The notes under the pieces are model-generated. The model had not been told where the DNA came from. It saw nothing but the letters and a program-made list of their open reading frames with translations, and did not search any database. A DNA stretch of 64,000 nucleotides from assembly GCA_014240165.1 (NCBI GenBank), contig JAAZXM010000004.1, forward strand, positions 1-64,000. Reading direction: 5' to 3'. The translations under genes were made by a program, and so were the position numbers. This DNA is from Myxococcales bacterium. Its GTDB lineage: Bacteria > Myxococcota_A > UBA9160 > UBA4427. Positions 26,922-36,360 of this stretch are shown here, piece after piece. Position 1 is the stretch's first letter. Each line of letters starts with the position of its first letter.

Positions 26922-28538
26922 TTGCGTTTGAGCTGGGACATCGCATTCGTTTCGGTTGGCATTGTGCTTTTTATTGCCGCCTTGGCCCAATACAGCCGAG
27001 CTTATCGGGTTTCGCGAACCCAACGTTCGGGCGGCCGCTGGCTCGCCCTGGGTCTGTTCGTTGTTGGCTTTCTTGTCGGTTATTTGCTTTTCATCGGCTA
27101 CCTGTTGGAGTCGCCGAGTTCGAATCCGACCAACAGGCTTGTTTCAATCGTTTTCCTGGGTGGCTCCGCCTTTGTTCTGGTTTGTGGACGTCTATTCAGT
27201 TCTACGACAACGGACTTCGCGGAACTGCTCGAGGAAAACGAAAAGCAACGGGATCAACTCGAACGCCAGGCGGAAGCCCTAAGCATGGCGGTTGACAGGA
27301 AGACGTTGCAGCTCGCCAAAGAAAAAGAGCGCCAAGCACGCGAATCGAGCCGCACAGCCAAGATGAAGAAGGAGCGCCTCGAAGCTCGTCTGGTGGCCAA
27401 GCAAAAGCAGGATGGTTTGGTCACCTTGGTTGGGGGGGTCGCCCACGACTTCAACAACCTCCTGGTTGGCATCCTTGGAAACGCGAGTTTCGCCAGACAG
27501 CTGGGGCCCGCTGAAGCTCAGGATTTTGACGAGGCGCTGGCTGATGTTGAGGTTGCGGCTGATCGTGCGGCCGAGCTGACGCAGCATCTCAACGACTACT
27601 GCGGCAGAGGCCGAACTGCTCTCGATGCGATGGACTTGGGCGCTCTGACCTCAGAAACCCTTTCCCTGATTCGCTCATCCGTCGATGCGAAAATATTGGT
27701 GGTGACCGATTTTCAGGAAGAGCTGCCGCTGGTTTGGGTCGAAATCAGTCGTCTCCAACAGGTCGTCATCAATCTGACGATCAATGGCTGCGAGGCGATC
27801 TTGCCCGCCACGGGCACTCTGTCTTACCGGACCGGGCTCATTGAAGTGACCGAGGCCGATCTGGAGGCCGACTGGATAAACGAGCCCATAGAGCCCGGAC
27901 CCTACGTTTTCCTGGAGGTCAAGGATGACGGCTGCGGGATTTCGAGAGTCGATCAGCTTCAGCTCTTCGATGCCCTCTTTTCGACGAAAGGCATTGGTCG
28001 AGGGCTCGGGCTTGCGGCGGCCCGAAAAGTGGCCCGCAGCCACGGGGGAAGTCTCAGGGTATCGAGTGTCGAAGGAGAGGGAACGGTGGCGACGGTGATT
28101 CTCCCGCCGGTTTCGCGTATCGATGAATCAACGAGTCCTGAAGAAGAGAAGCAGGTCGGGTTGCGTCAGCGCGAGAAGGTTCTGGTCATCGATGACGAAC
28201 TCATTGTGCTGGATATGATTCGTCGTGGGCTCAGCCGGGTGGGGTATGGCGTTGATACGGCGAACAATGAATCCGAGTTGCTCGAGCTGATGCAGGCTCC
28301 GGCAGGAGAGTACACTGCAGCGATTCTGGATATCATGATGCCGGATATCGTCTTCGAGAAAGCGTTCGAAGAATTGCGAGCCCGCTTTCCGGGAATCCGA
28401 ATTGTCGTTTCCAGTGGCTATTCGGATTTCGAGACCGAGGAATTTCTGGACAAAGAAGCTTTGGTCAAAGTCTTGAATAAACCCTATCGGGTTGACCAGC
28501 TCATTGGAGCGTTGGCGGAGATGCAAGCCAAGGCCTGA
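26922..28538 (+). CDS. Hybrid sensor histidine kinase/response regulator
   Basis: GGVAHDFNNLLVGILGNASFAR (H box), VINLTINGCEAI (N box), DDGCGIS, GRGLGLAA, C-terminal receiver VLVIDDELIVLDMIRRGLS...; TTG start. Confidence 0.9.
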   Translation: MRLSWDIAFVSVGIVLFIAALAQYSRAYRVSRTQRSGGRWLALGLFVVGFLVGYLLFIGYLLESPSSNPTNRLVSIVFLGGSAFVLVCGRLFSSTTTDFAELLEENEKQRDQLERQAEALSMAVDRKTLQLAKEKERQARESSRTAKMKKERLEARLVAKQKQDGLVTLVGGVAHDFNNLLVGILGNASFARQLGPAEAQDFDEALADVEVAADRAAELTQHLNDYCGRGRTALDAMDLGALTSETLSLIRSSVDAKILVVTDFQEELPLVWVEISRLQQVVINLTINGCEAILPATGTLSYRTGLIEVTEADLEADWINEPIEPGPYVFLEVKDDGCGISRVDQLQLFDALFSTKGIGRGLGLAAARKVARSHGGSLRVSSVEGEGTVATVILPPVSRIDESTSPEEEKQVGLRQREKVLVIDDELIVLDMIRRGLSRVGYGVDTANNESELLELMQAPAGEYTAAILDIMMPDIVFEKAFEELRARFPGIRIVVSSGYSDFETEEFLDKEALVKVLNKPYRVDQLIGALAEMQAKA

Positions 28539-28549
28539 CGGGCCTTTTT
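28530..28549 (+). terminator. Rho-independent-like terminator overlapping the kinase stop codon
   Basis: AAGGCC-TGACG-GGCCTT followed by TTT; loop contains the TGA stop codon at 28536-28538. Confidence 0.6.
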
Positions 28550-28602
28550 GGGTGGGGCTTCGATAGGCGCCTGCCCGCGCTGAGCCAGGAGTCGCGTTGG
28601 GC

Positions 28603-30180
28603 TCAGGGCTCCCAGTTCTCGGCGCGAACCTTTTCGGCGGCCTCGAGTTCGCGGCGGGTGGCCTCATCTACCAGCACGCCGCGCGCTGCAGTGGCGTCCA
28701 GCAGGGCCTTCGGGAAGGGCAATTCGTTCTTCCATCGAGGCTGGAGGAGCGCTGACGGAACCACTACCTCCGCCCAGTCATGGGGAGCCACCCAACCCGG
28801 ATGGGCAACCAGGGTTCCCCGGGTGCCCGCCATGGGATGCTGGCTCCGCCAGGCACGGATCCGATCGCCCAGCGCTTGCACGATTTCCGGATGCGCAGCA
28901 GCGAGGTTCTTCTCCTCGTTGGGATCCTCGATGATCCGAAAGAGCAGACTTCGCACCGTTGTCTCGGTTTGGCCTTCGTTGACGATTTGCACGAGCTTCC
29001 AGGGAGGGTCGATGAGCGCCAGGTGGATCAATCCCGGCAGCGGGATCTCGGACGCAAAGAAGAGCGGAGGCGCTTCGCCGCCGCTCGCCCCATCGTGCAG
29101 GATGGGCCACAGGTTGCGGCCGTCCATGGGGGCGGCGGTGTTCAACTCGAGGGATGCCGCTGCGGCCACCGTGGGGAATACATCCATCACCGAAGCCTGT
29201 ACGTCCGTGCTCTTCCCCGCCGAAAGTTCGCCGGGAAAGCGAATCACCGCGGGCACGCGAATTCCTCCCTCGAAGGTCTGCCCCTTTTCGCCCCGAAGTG
29301 GTGTGTTACGTCCGCCGAAGCCCCCGAACCCGCCGTTGTCGCTGAAGAAGAAGACCAACGTGTTGTCGTCGAGGCCCTGCTGGTCGAGGGTTTCGAGAAT
29401 TGCCGCGATGGCACGATCCATTTCGTCCACCATGGCGGCATAGATGCGTCGATATCCGTCGGCGGGCAGATGGGCGTAGCGCTCGATGGTTTCCTCAGGG
29501 GCCTGCATCGGGCTATGGGGCGCGGTGAAGGGCACATAGAGTAGAAAGGGCCGCTCGGGGTCGCGCTCACGAATGAACCGGACCGCTTCGCGCTGCTGGA
29601 TATGCGTCAGGTATTGGCCGGGAAGGGAGATGGACTTTCCGTTTTCCTGGAGATCGTGGGCGCCTTCGCGTTCGTGCGTCCAGTAGTCGGTATTCGTATG
29701 CAGGTGTCCGTGGAAATACTCGAAGCCATGCGCGTTGGGAAGTTGGTGCTCCTGGCTATGACCGAGATGCCATTTGCCCACCAATCCCGTCTGGTAGCCG
29801 GCATCTTGGAAAGCCTCGGCCAGGGTATAGGCGTCGGGTGAAAGCCCGGCGTTGTACCAGGGGTGGATTTGGTCGTACGCCAGCCCGAGTTTCAGGGGAT
29901 CCCGGCCGGTCATCAGGGCGGCTCGGGTGGGAGAGCAGATGGGGGCCGAGTAGAAGCGCTCCAGGCGAACCCCCTCCCGGGCGAGGCGATCGATGGCCGG
30001 GGTGGCGATCTCCCCATCGTGATAGCCCACGTCCGCCCAGCCCAGATCGTCGGCAAGCAGGATCACTACATTGGGAGGAGCCGCGAGGGCGCCATTGGCG
30101 AGTAGAGCCAGGACGAGGGAGGCCACGAGGCCGAGGGTCGGCCGCTTCAAGGCACGGCAGAGGATCAAGGGGGCGGGCAT
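28603..30180 (-). CDS. Sulfatase (arylsulfatase family), exported
   Basis: PPNVVILLADDLGWADVGYHDGEIATPAIDRLAREGVRLERFYSAPICSPTRAALMTGR: CxPxR formylglycine motif; signal peptide. Confidence 0.93.
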   Translation of the reverse strand: MPAPLILCRALKRPTLGLVASLVLALLANGALAAPPNVVILLADDLGWADVGYHDGEIATPAIDRLAREGVRLERFYSAPICSPTRAALMTGRDPLKLGLAYDQIHPWYNAGLSPDAYTLAEAFQDAGYQTGLVGKWHLGHSQEHQLPNAHGFEYFHGHLHTNTDYWTHEREGAHDLQENGKSISLPGQYLTHIQQREAVRFIRERDPERPFLLYVPFTAPHSPMQAPEETIERYAHLPADGYRRIYAAMVDEMDRAIAAILETLDQQGLDDNTLVFFFSDNGGFGGFGGRNTPLRGEKGQTFEGGIRVPAVIRFPGELSAGKSTDVQASVMDVFPTVAAAASLELNTAAPMDGRNLWPILHDGASGGEAPPLFFASEIPLPGLIHLALIDPPWKLVQIVNEGQTETTVRSLLFRIIEDPNEEKNLAAAHPEIVQALGDRIRAWRSQHPMAGTRGTLVAHPGWVAPHDWAEVVVPSALLQPRWKNELPFPKALLDATAARGVLVDEATRRELEAAEKVRAENWEP

Positions 30181-30353
30181 TGGGGCCTCCTGGGCCATTC
30201 GAGGAGCCAGTAGGGGTAGCGGGCTTCAGCCCCTGGGTCCAATCCCGCGCTTTGCGTCGCCGACGTGCCAAGAATCATCTAGCCCATGGATTTCGGACTC
30301 GGATAGACTGTCGACTTGGCGTCCCGTGCCGGGCCGCAGCCACAGAGGCTCGC

Positions 30354-31445
30354 ATGATCGACTTCGAATTGGGCGACGAACTCGAACTCGTCCGCCAGAC
30401 CGCCCGGGGCTTTGCCGACGATCACCTGCGCCCGCGTATGCGCGAGCACGAATCCGCGCGGGCGCTCAGCGCCGAGTCCTGCGCGGCCTACGCTGAGATC
30501 GGCTTCGCAACCCTGGAGTGGCCGGAAGATGGGGTGGGGGACGAATTGGGCGCGCTGGCCCGTTGCCTCGTCTTGGAGGAATTGGCTGCTGCGGACCCCG
30601 GCGCGGCCCTGGCGCTCGATCCCCTGGGTCCGGCCCTCTATCCCCTGGCGGAGTTCGGCGGCCGGGAAGCGGTGGAGCGCTTCGCCTCCCCGCTGATCGG
30701 CGGAGACCCGGGCCGGGCCGTCCTGGTTTGGAATGGGCCGGGCACCCGAAGACCCCTGGCCCGAAACCGGGACACGCTTTCGGGGGTGGTGCCCTGGGTG
30801 CCCGCGGATCGCGCGGATCTCCTGGTGGTGCTCGATGACGCGGGCGCGGTGGTGCTCGAGCGGGGCATGGCTTTCGAACCGCTTCGGGGTGCGGGGCTGC
30901 GCAGCGCAGGAGCTTCCGAACTGACCCTGCAGGACGCCCCGGTGGCGGCCGAGTGGCAGGATGCCGAGGCCGCCCGGCGAGCCCTGGCCCGGGCGCGGCT
31001 CTATGCCGCGGGTCTGCTTCTGGGGGTCATGCGCGAGTCGGCGGATTATTCGCGCCTCTACGCCCTGGATCGCGTGGCATTCGGCAAACCCATCGCGCAC
31101 CACCAGGCCCTGGCCTTTCTGATCGCCGACATGGCGATCGCGCTGGAGTCCGCCCGGGTCCTGACCCGCGAGGCCGCCTGGCGGCTCGACGCAGGCCTGG
31201 AGTCGCAGCAGGCCTGTGCCACGGCCTTCCTGGAAGCGGCCGAGGCCGCCCTCTTCGTGACTCCGAATGGCGTTCAAATTCTGGGTGGCCACGGCTTCAT
31301 GCAGGACCACCCGGTGGAAAAATACATGCGCGAGGGACGGGCCCTGGGGCTCTTATTCGGCGGTGTGGACGGTGCCCGGGAAGACGCCGAAGCCGGGCTG
31401 AGAGACGCCGGTGATGAGGGCCTGCTCGCCCTGGGAGCGGCTTGA
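30354..31445 (+). CDS. Acyl-CoA dehydrogenase family protein
   Basis: MIDFELGDELELVRQTARGFADDHLRPRMREHE...GVQILGGHGFMQDHPVEKYMREGRAL. Track ORF starts 516 nt further upstream, but the homology-like N-terminus begins here. Confidence 0.88.
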   Translation: MIDFELGDELELVRQTARGFADDHLRPRMREHESARALSAESCAAYAEIGFATLEWPEDGVGDELGALARCLVLEELAAADPGAALALDPLGPALYPLAEFGGREAVERFASPLIGGDPGRAVLVWNGPGTRRPLARNRDTLSGVVPWVPADRADLLVVLDDAGAVVLERGMAFEPLRGAGLRSAGASELTLQDAPVAAEWQDAEAARRALARARLYAAGLLLGVMRESADYSRLYALDRVAFGKPIAHHQALAFLIADMAIALESARVLTREAAWRLDAGLESQQACATAFLEAAEAALFVTPNGVQILGGHGFMQDHPVEKYMREGRALGLLFGGVDGAREDAEAGLRDAGDEGLLALGAA

Positions 31446-32632
31446 TGGATCTTTCCCTCGATGCGGCGACCCGCAAGCGCCTTGAGACTATTCGCGCCTT
31501 GGGGGCGAGTCAGATCCGCCCCCTCGGCCTGGAGGCCGACCGCCTGGGAAGGCCGACGCCCCCGGACCACGCCTTTTTCGAAGGGCTGGTGAAGGCTGGC
31601 CAGGGGCGTACCCGCTGGACCGGCGAGGCGCCGGAGCCGTCTGGCCGTGCCCCGGCCCAGGGGGTGGGCTCGTCACGAACTGCTCTTTGCCTCGCGGAAG
31701 AGATGGCGTATTGGGACCGCGGCGTCGCGGTCTCCTTTCCCGGCCCGGGACTCGGTGAGCCGCCCCTGATTTCCATGGGGACCGAGGACCAGAAGCGCCG
31801 CTTCCTGGGGCCCTTTATCGAGCCGGATCGCCCGCGGTGGGGTTCGTTTGCCATGACCGAGCCCGGTGCGGGCTCGGACGTCGCGGGCATTCGGGCCAGC
31901 GCGCGCAAGGACGGCGACAGTTGGGTTCTCAACGGAGCCAAATCCTTTGCGGCCAATGCCAGCCGCGCGGATTGGATCGTTGTTTGGGCCACGGTGGATC
32001 CAAGCCTGGGCCGCGAGGGGCACCGCGCCTTCGTGGTGGAGAAGGGGATGCCCGGGCTGGTGGATTTTCAGGTCGAGCGCAAGATGGGCCTCAAGGCATA
32101 CGAGTCGACTTCGTTCAGCCTGGTGGACTGCCGGGTGCCAGCGGAAAACCTGATCGGCGGTGAGGCGCATTATGCCCAGCGCGCGGGCTTCAAGGGTGCC
32201 ATGCGCTCCTTCAACGCGACCCGCCCGCTGGTGGCCGTCATGGCCGTGGGCATCGGACGTGCGGCGCTGGATGCGTCCCTCGACTTTGCCCGGGAGCACG
32301 ATCTGCTGGAAGATCGCCGGGTGCGTGATCGTTTGGAGCGCGTCCGACGAAAAATCCTGAGCGCGCGTTTGCTGTGTTGGCAGGCGGCCTGGCTGGCGGA
32401 TCACGGTCGCCCCAATATTCTTGAAGCCTCCATCTCCAAGGCCATGGCGCCGGCTGCTGCCCTCGAGGCGGCCATCCTGGGGATGGAAATTCTCGGAGAG
32501 GTGGGCGGCCGAGGAGACCACCTGGTCGAAAAACTCTTCCGAGACGTCAAAGCCATGGATATCGTCGAAGGGACCGGCCAGGTGCAGCGCCTGGTGATGG
32601 CTCGTCAGCTGGTGCAGTTGCCGCGGGATTAG
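31442..32632 (+). CDS. Acyl-CoA dehydrogenase family protein
   Basis: WGSFAMTEPGAGSDVAGIRASARKDGDSWVLNGAKSFAANAS; 4-nt overlap with preceding ACAD. Confidence 0.9.
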   Translation: MMDLSLDAATRKRLETIRALGASQIRPLGLEADRLGRPTPPDHAFFEGLVKAGQGRTRWTGEAPEPSGRAPAQGVGSSRTALCLAEEMAYWDRGVAVSFPGPGLGEPPLISMGTEDQKRRFLGPFIEPDRPRWGSFAMTEPGAGSDVAGIRASARKDGDSWVLNGAKSFAANASRADWIVVWATVDPSLGREGHRAFVVEKGMPGLVDFQVERKMGLKAYESTSFSLVDCRVPAENLIGGEAHYAQRAGFKGAMRSFNATRPLVAVMAVGIGRAALDASLDFAREHDLLEDRRVRDRLERVRRKILSARLLCWQAAWLADHGRPNILEASISKAMAPAAALEAAILGMEILGEVGGRGDHLVEKLFRDVKAMDIVEGTGQVQRLVMARQLVQLPRD

Positions 32633-32661
32633 GGTTCCTGGACGGCGCCCGGAAACGATTC

Positions 32662-33483
32662 GTGAAACGAAAAGGAGAACGTGTGGCCGACGATGCGGTG
32701 CTCTACGAAGTGGAAGACAGGATCGCCACCCTGACGCTCAATCGCCCGGACAACCGCAATAGCATGACGCCCGATGTGTTGCAGGGCTTGGCGGAAGGGG
32801 TTGGTCGGGCGCGTTCGGATGCCGAAGTGCGCTGCGTGATCGTCACGGGCCAGGGAAAGAGTTTTTGTGCGGGTGCCGATTTCAAAGCGGGCCCCATCGG
32901 TGGAGGCGGCGAGGCGGATGGCGCTTTCGTTGCGCCCCAGGATCGCCTCTACGGCATGTATTCCCATTTCCTCTCGCTGCTTGAAATCGAGGTTCCGGTG
33001 ATCGCCGCCATGCAGGGCCATGCTATCGGGGGTGGTCTCGGTTTGGCCGTGGTGTGTGATCTCCGCGTCGCCAATGCGGATGCGCGCTACGGGGCCAACT
33101 TCGTTCAGCTCGGCCTGCATCCCGGGATGGCGACGACCTACCTCCTCCCGCGTCTGATGGGGGTTCCCCGGGCGGTGGAACTCCTGCTCACCGGCCGCAT
33201 CGTAAGCGGGGCCGAGGCGGCGGATTGCGGTCTGGCCAATCACGCGGTGGCGGCGGACGATGTCCTTGCCCGGGCGCGGGAAATCGCCGGAGAAATCGCG
33301 AGGGCGGCGCCTTTGGCCGTGCGCTGGACCAAGCAGTCCATCTATCGCGGCCTGGACTGGGATCCCCGGAGCGCGGCGCGCCACGAGGCGCATGTTCAAT
33401 CGCGCACGGCGGAAACCGAGGACTCCCGGGAAGGCATCAAGGCCTTGCTCGAGCGTAGGACGCCGGAGTTCAAGGGCCGCTGA
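32662..33483 (+). CDS. Enoyl-CoA hydratase/isomerase
   Basis: VEDRIATLTLNRPDNRNSMTPDVLQGL...GQGKSFCAGADF...MQGHAIGGGLGLAVVCDLRVANADARYG. Confidence 0.93.
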   Translation: MKRKGERVADDAVLYEVEDRIATLTLNRPDNRNSMTPDVLQGLAEGVGRARSDAEVRCVIVTGQGKSFCAGADFKAGPIGGGGEADGAFVAPQDRLYGMYSHFLSLLEIEVPVIAAMQGHAIGGGLGLAVVCDLRVANADARYGANFVQLGLHPGMATTYLLPRLMGVPRAVELLLTGRIVSGAEAADCGLANHAVAADDVLARAREIAGEIARAAPLAVRWTKQSIYRGLDWDPRSAARHEAHVQSRTAETEDSREGIKALLERRTPEFKGR

Positions 33484-33575
33484 GGAGCGGGGAGCCGATC
33501 CTGGCTTGGCTACGCCCAGGCGAGCCCCAGGCGATTCAAGCGGAAGACCCGGACGGGATTGCGAACGGCGTCTGG

Positions 33576-34607
33576 CTACTCGGCACCCACGCAACTGCCG
33601 CAGGCGCCCTTGTGGTGGAGTTTTTCGGCTTCGTCTCGATCTGCGGGATATTGGTATTGGGGGGTGTCAACGCGGGGAGTCCGAGAATCGTCGCTGGACT
33701 CCTTTCCCTTCGAGCCGCCTCCCGCCATTGCGTTCTGGCGCCAGCTCTCATCCTCGGACCAGCGCTCATCGAGGAAACGGATTGCTCCGGGTTCGTCGAT
33801 CTCCTCGAAACCCGCCAGCGCCTGGCGCATGAGGTTCAGCTGCATCTCCGGCTGGTTCTTCTTGCCCGTGGTGTGGCCCAGGGGAAAGTCCAGGAAAGCG
33901 GCCCGGGGTGGCGCAACCGAGCGGGTGATGGAAAGGGCGCTGGTCATGCACAGGGTGGGAATGCCTGCTTCTTCGAGTTGCCTGGCGATCAGTCCGACCG
34001 ACTGATGACAGACGGGTCAGACCGGCACCAGGAGCGCGATATCCGGGCGTTGGTCGACGATGCGTTCCACCAGGGCAGGGGCCAACTCTTCGCGCACTTT
34101 GCGAGCGGAATAGATCCCGCCCATGAAGGTAAAGGCTTCGGGTGCGAGGGCGCCCAATTCACCCGCTTCGACCAGGGCGCGCAGGGGGTCCAGGGGAAAG
34201 ACCACGTTGGGGTCAGCCCGGGCATCGGTGAGGTCGTAGGCGAAGTGGGTGATCCGCAGGTCATCGCAAGAGGCCGCGGTGTCGATGACCCGAAAGCTGG
34301 CGTCGTCCTTGAAATGAAAGGCGTGCTGGCCGCGTTGGTAGATGCCCCCGGAAGCGGCCAGGGCGAGCTTGGCCTCGCGGAGCGGAACTCGGATTGGTGT
34401 CCAGGGCGGCGTACCCTCGTTTTTCACCCATTCGTAGGGGGGGTATCCCAGGGCGTCGTAGGTCGCCCGGGTCTCGGCGATATAGTCCACCGGCTCGGCG
34501 GCGCTGTCTTCCGTCACGGGCGGGCTCCTCGGGAGGCGCGGTCCAGAGCCGAAACGCCGGCTCGGAACGAAGCTTAACGCACCCCGAATTGCGCGGAGAG
34601 TCTTCAT
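33576..34607 (-). CDS. Probable selenoprotein of the glycine/sarcosine/betaine reductase B (GrdB)-like family; in-frame TGA (34017-34019) read as Sec
   Basis: ORFs 34607-34017 and 33947-33576 lie in the same frame with only the TGA between them. Joined: ...VPLREAKLALAASGGIYQRGQ...LRITHFAYDLTDARADPNVVFPLDPLRALVEAGELGALAPEAFTFMGGIYS...DIALLVPV-U-PVCHQSVGLIARQLEEAGIPTLCMTSALSITRSVAPPRAAFLDFPLGHTTGKKNQPEMQ.... Family-like sequence continues past the TGA. Alternative start GTG at 34517. Confidence 0.85.
33988..34006 (-). promoter_or_regulatory. Putative bacterial SECIS element
   Basis: Minus-strand RNA: UGA-CCCGUCUGUC-AUCAGUC-GGUCG-GACUGAU; perfect 7-bp stem starting 10 nt after UGA, 5-nt loop beginning GG, loop 17 nt after the UGA. 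Confidence 0.8.
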
Positions 34608-34771
34608 ACGCCGCCGCGCCCGCTCTTCTTTGCTCCCTTGGGGGTACTCTGGACTTTGCTTCAGGGCGAGGCTTGCATTGGTCCCACACGCGACTAATTT
34701 TTTGAGCCTTCACCTTTTTTGCGCTCCCGGGCGGCCGTGAGTGCGGAGCGATGTGAAGGCGATTCGTACAC

Positions 34772-34834
34772 TTCATCTCTTCATCACTTCATCTCTTCAT
34801 CTCTTCATCACTTCATCACTTCATCTCTTCATCG
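34772..34834 (+). repeat. Octamer microsatellite (TTCATCWC), 7 full copies plus a partial
   Basis: TTCATCTC TTCATCAC TTCATCTC TTCATCTC TTCATCAC TTCATCAC TTCATCTC TTCATCG, read directly, ending 16 nt before the htpX ATG. Confidence 0.95.
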
Positions 34835-34850
34835 ACAGGGTAATGACATC

Positions 34851-35735
34851 ATGAAACGAGTTCTTCTCTTCATTGCGACGAATCTGGCCATCCTGATCCT
34901 GCTCGGGATCGTGAGCACCTTGCTCGAGGGGTACCTGGCATCCCAAGGCATCGAATTCGAAAGGCTCGGCCTGCTGGTCTTTGCCGGCGTCTTCGGCATG
35001 GGGGGTAGCTTCATTTCCTTGGCGATCTCGAAGTGGATGGCCCTTCGCAGCACCGGGGCCCAGGTCATCGAGTCTCCGTCCAACGATGCAGAGCGTTGGC
35101 TCGTCGAAACCGTTCGTCAGCACGCCAACGCGGCGGGTATCGGCATGCCCCAGGTAGCGGTCTTTCCCTCGGATTCCCCCAATGCTTTTGCCACGGGCGC
35201 GCGCCGTGATGCTGCGCTGGTGGCGGTGAGTACGGGCCTGCTTCAGGGCATGAACAAGGACGAGATCTCCGCGGTACTCGGTCATGAGGTCAGCCATATC
35301 GCGAATGGCGACATGGTGACGCTGACCCTGATCCAGGGCGTGCTCAATACCTTCGTCCTCTTCTTTTCGCGCATCATTGGCGAGTTCATCGACCGCGCGA
35401 TTTTTCGCAACCAGGACGGCCGAGGGATGGGGTATTTCGCAGCCACGATTTTCGCCCAAGTGGTTCTGGGTGCCCTGGCGAGCATCGTGGTGATGTGGTT
35501 CTCGCGTCAGCGTGAATTCCGTGCGGACGCCGGCGGGGCCAGCCTGGCCGGGCGTCAGGGAATGGTGGATGCCTTGCAGAGATTGGGATCGCTTTCCGCG
35601 AGGACCGAGCCCCTGCCCCAGCAGATGGCGGCTTTGGGAATTTCAGGGGGACGCCGCGGTCTGGGGCAACTCTGGGCTTCTCATCCTCCCCTGGAAGAGC
35701 GGATTCGCCGGTTGCAGACGGGCACGTCCCACTGA
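34851..35735 (+). CDS. htpX: M48 family zinc metalloprotease HtpX
   Basis: MKRVLLFIATNLAILILLGIVSTLL...MPQVAVFPSDSPNAFATGA...VLGHEVSHIANGDMVTLTLIQG: HtpX hallmarks. Confidence 0.95.
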   Translation: MKRVLLFIATNLAILILLGIVSTLLEGYLASQGIEFERLGLLVFAGVFGMGGSFISLAISKWMALRSTGAQVIESPSNDAERWLVETVRQHANAAGIGMPQVAVFPSDSPNAFATGARRDAALVAVSTGLLQGMNKDEISAVLGHEVSHIANGDMVTLTLIQGVLNTFVLFFSRIIGEFIDRAIFRNQDGRGMGYFAATIFAQVVLGALASIVVMWFSRQREFRADAGGASLAGRQGMVDALQRLGSLSARTEPLPQQMAALGISGGRRGLGQLWASHPPLEERIRRLQTGTSH

Positions 35736-35765
35736 AAAGCCAGCCGGGGCTGGCGCCGAAAAGGC

Positions 35766-36326
35766 TCAGCCCCTGGCTTCTTTCAGCCTCCGCAGAAGGG
35801 TCTCCGCCTGGCGGGGATGGGTGAGTTCGAGCAAGACAGCCGAGTGTCGGTGGCTCGAGTCACGAAGCGCGCCGAACTCGCGCGTGCGCCGTGCGTGTGT
35901 CGAGATGACCCACCACAGGACCGAGTCGCGAGAGAAGAGCGTTGTCCAGAGTCGTTCGCGATTCCCGGCCCAGAGCACCTCCCGGTGTATGAAGCGGCGG
36001 ATGGTCCGCCGGAGCACCTGGCTAAAGGTTCGGGCGAACGAGTAGTGGAGCCAGATGATTCGGGTCGCTCGGGGCCAGATGAGATCCCGGATCTGCGAGT
36101 AATTTCCGTCCACCACCCAACGATCGCCCCGAACCGCTTCGGCTACGCATTGCCTGAAGTCTTCATCGCTTCGCTCCTGCCAATCGGGCAGGAAATGAAG
36201 TGCGTCGAGTTCGACGTGACGGACGCCCAAGGCCTCGGCAAGGCGCCTCGCCAGGGTGGTCTTGCCGCTTCCGCTCGTCCCAATCACGACGATCCGGGCG
36301 AAGTCTTCGCCTTCGGATTCGCTCAC
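35766..36326 (-). CDS. P-loop NTPase, adenylate kinase-like/topology modulation family
   Basis: IVVIGTSGSGKTTLARRLAEALGVRHVELDALHFLPDW...DRWVVDGNYS. Start placed at GTG 36326 to avoid the MAPEG gene. Confidence 0.8.
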   Translation of the reverse strand: MSESEGEDFARIVVIGTSGSGKTTLARRLAEALGVRHVELDALHFLPDWQERSDEDFRQCVAEAVRGDRWVVDGNYSQIRDLIWPRATRIIWLHYSFARTFSQVLRRTIRRFIHREVLWAGNRERLWTTLFSRDSVLWWVISTHARRTREFGALRDSSHRHSAVLLELTHPRQAETLLRRLKEARG

Positions 36327-36360
36327 TCGGCAGAGCGCAGGACCAAAACTTTTCGCTGCC

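Noticed and set aside
29838-30353. 172-aa upstream extension of the acyl-CoA dehydrogenase ORF
   Set aside because: Antisense to the sulfatase N-terminus and rich in Arg/Pro/Gly; the ACAD-like sequence starts at 30354.
33576-34607. Interpretation of the GrdB-like gene as a pseudogene with a nonsense mutation
   Set aside because: The TGA falls exactly at the redox-active UxxC position, the downstream frame stays open with family-like sequence, and a SECIS-like hairpin follows.
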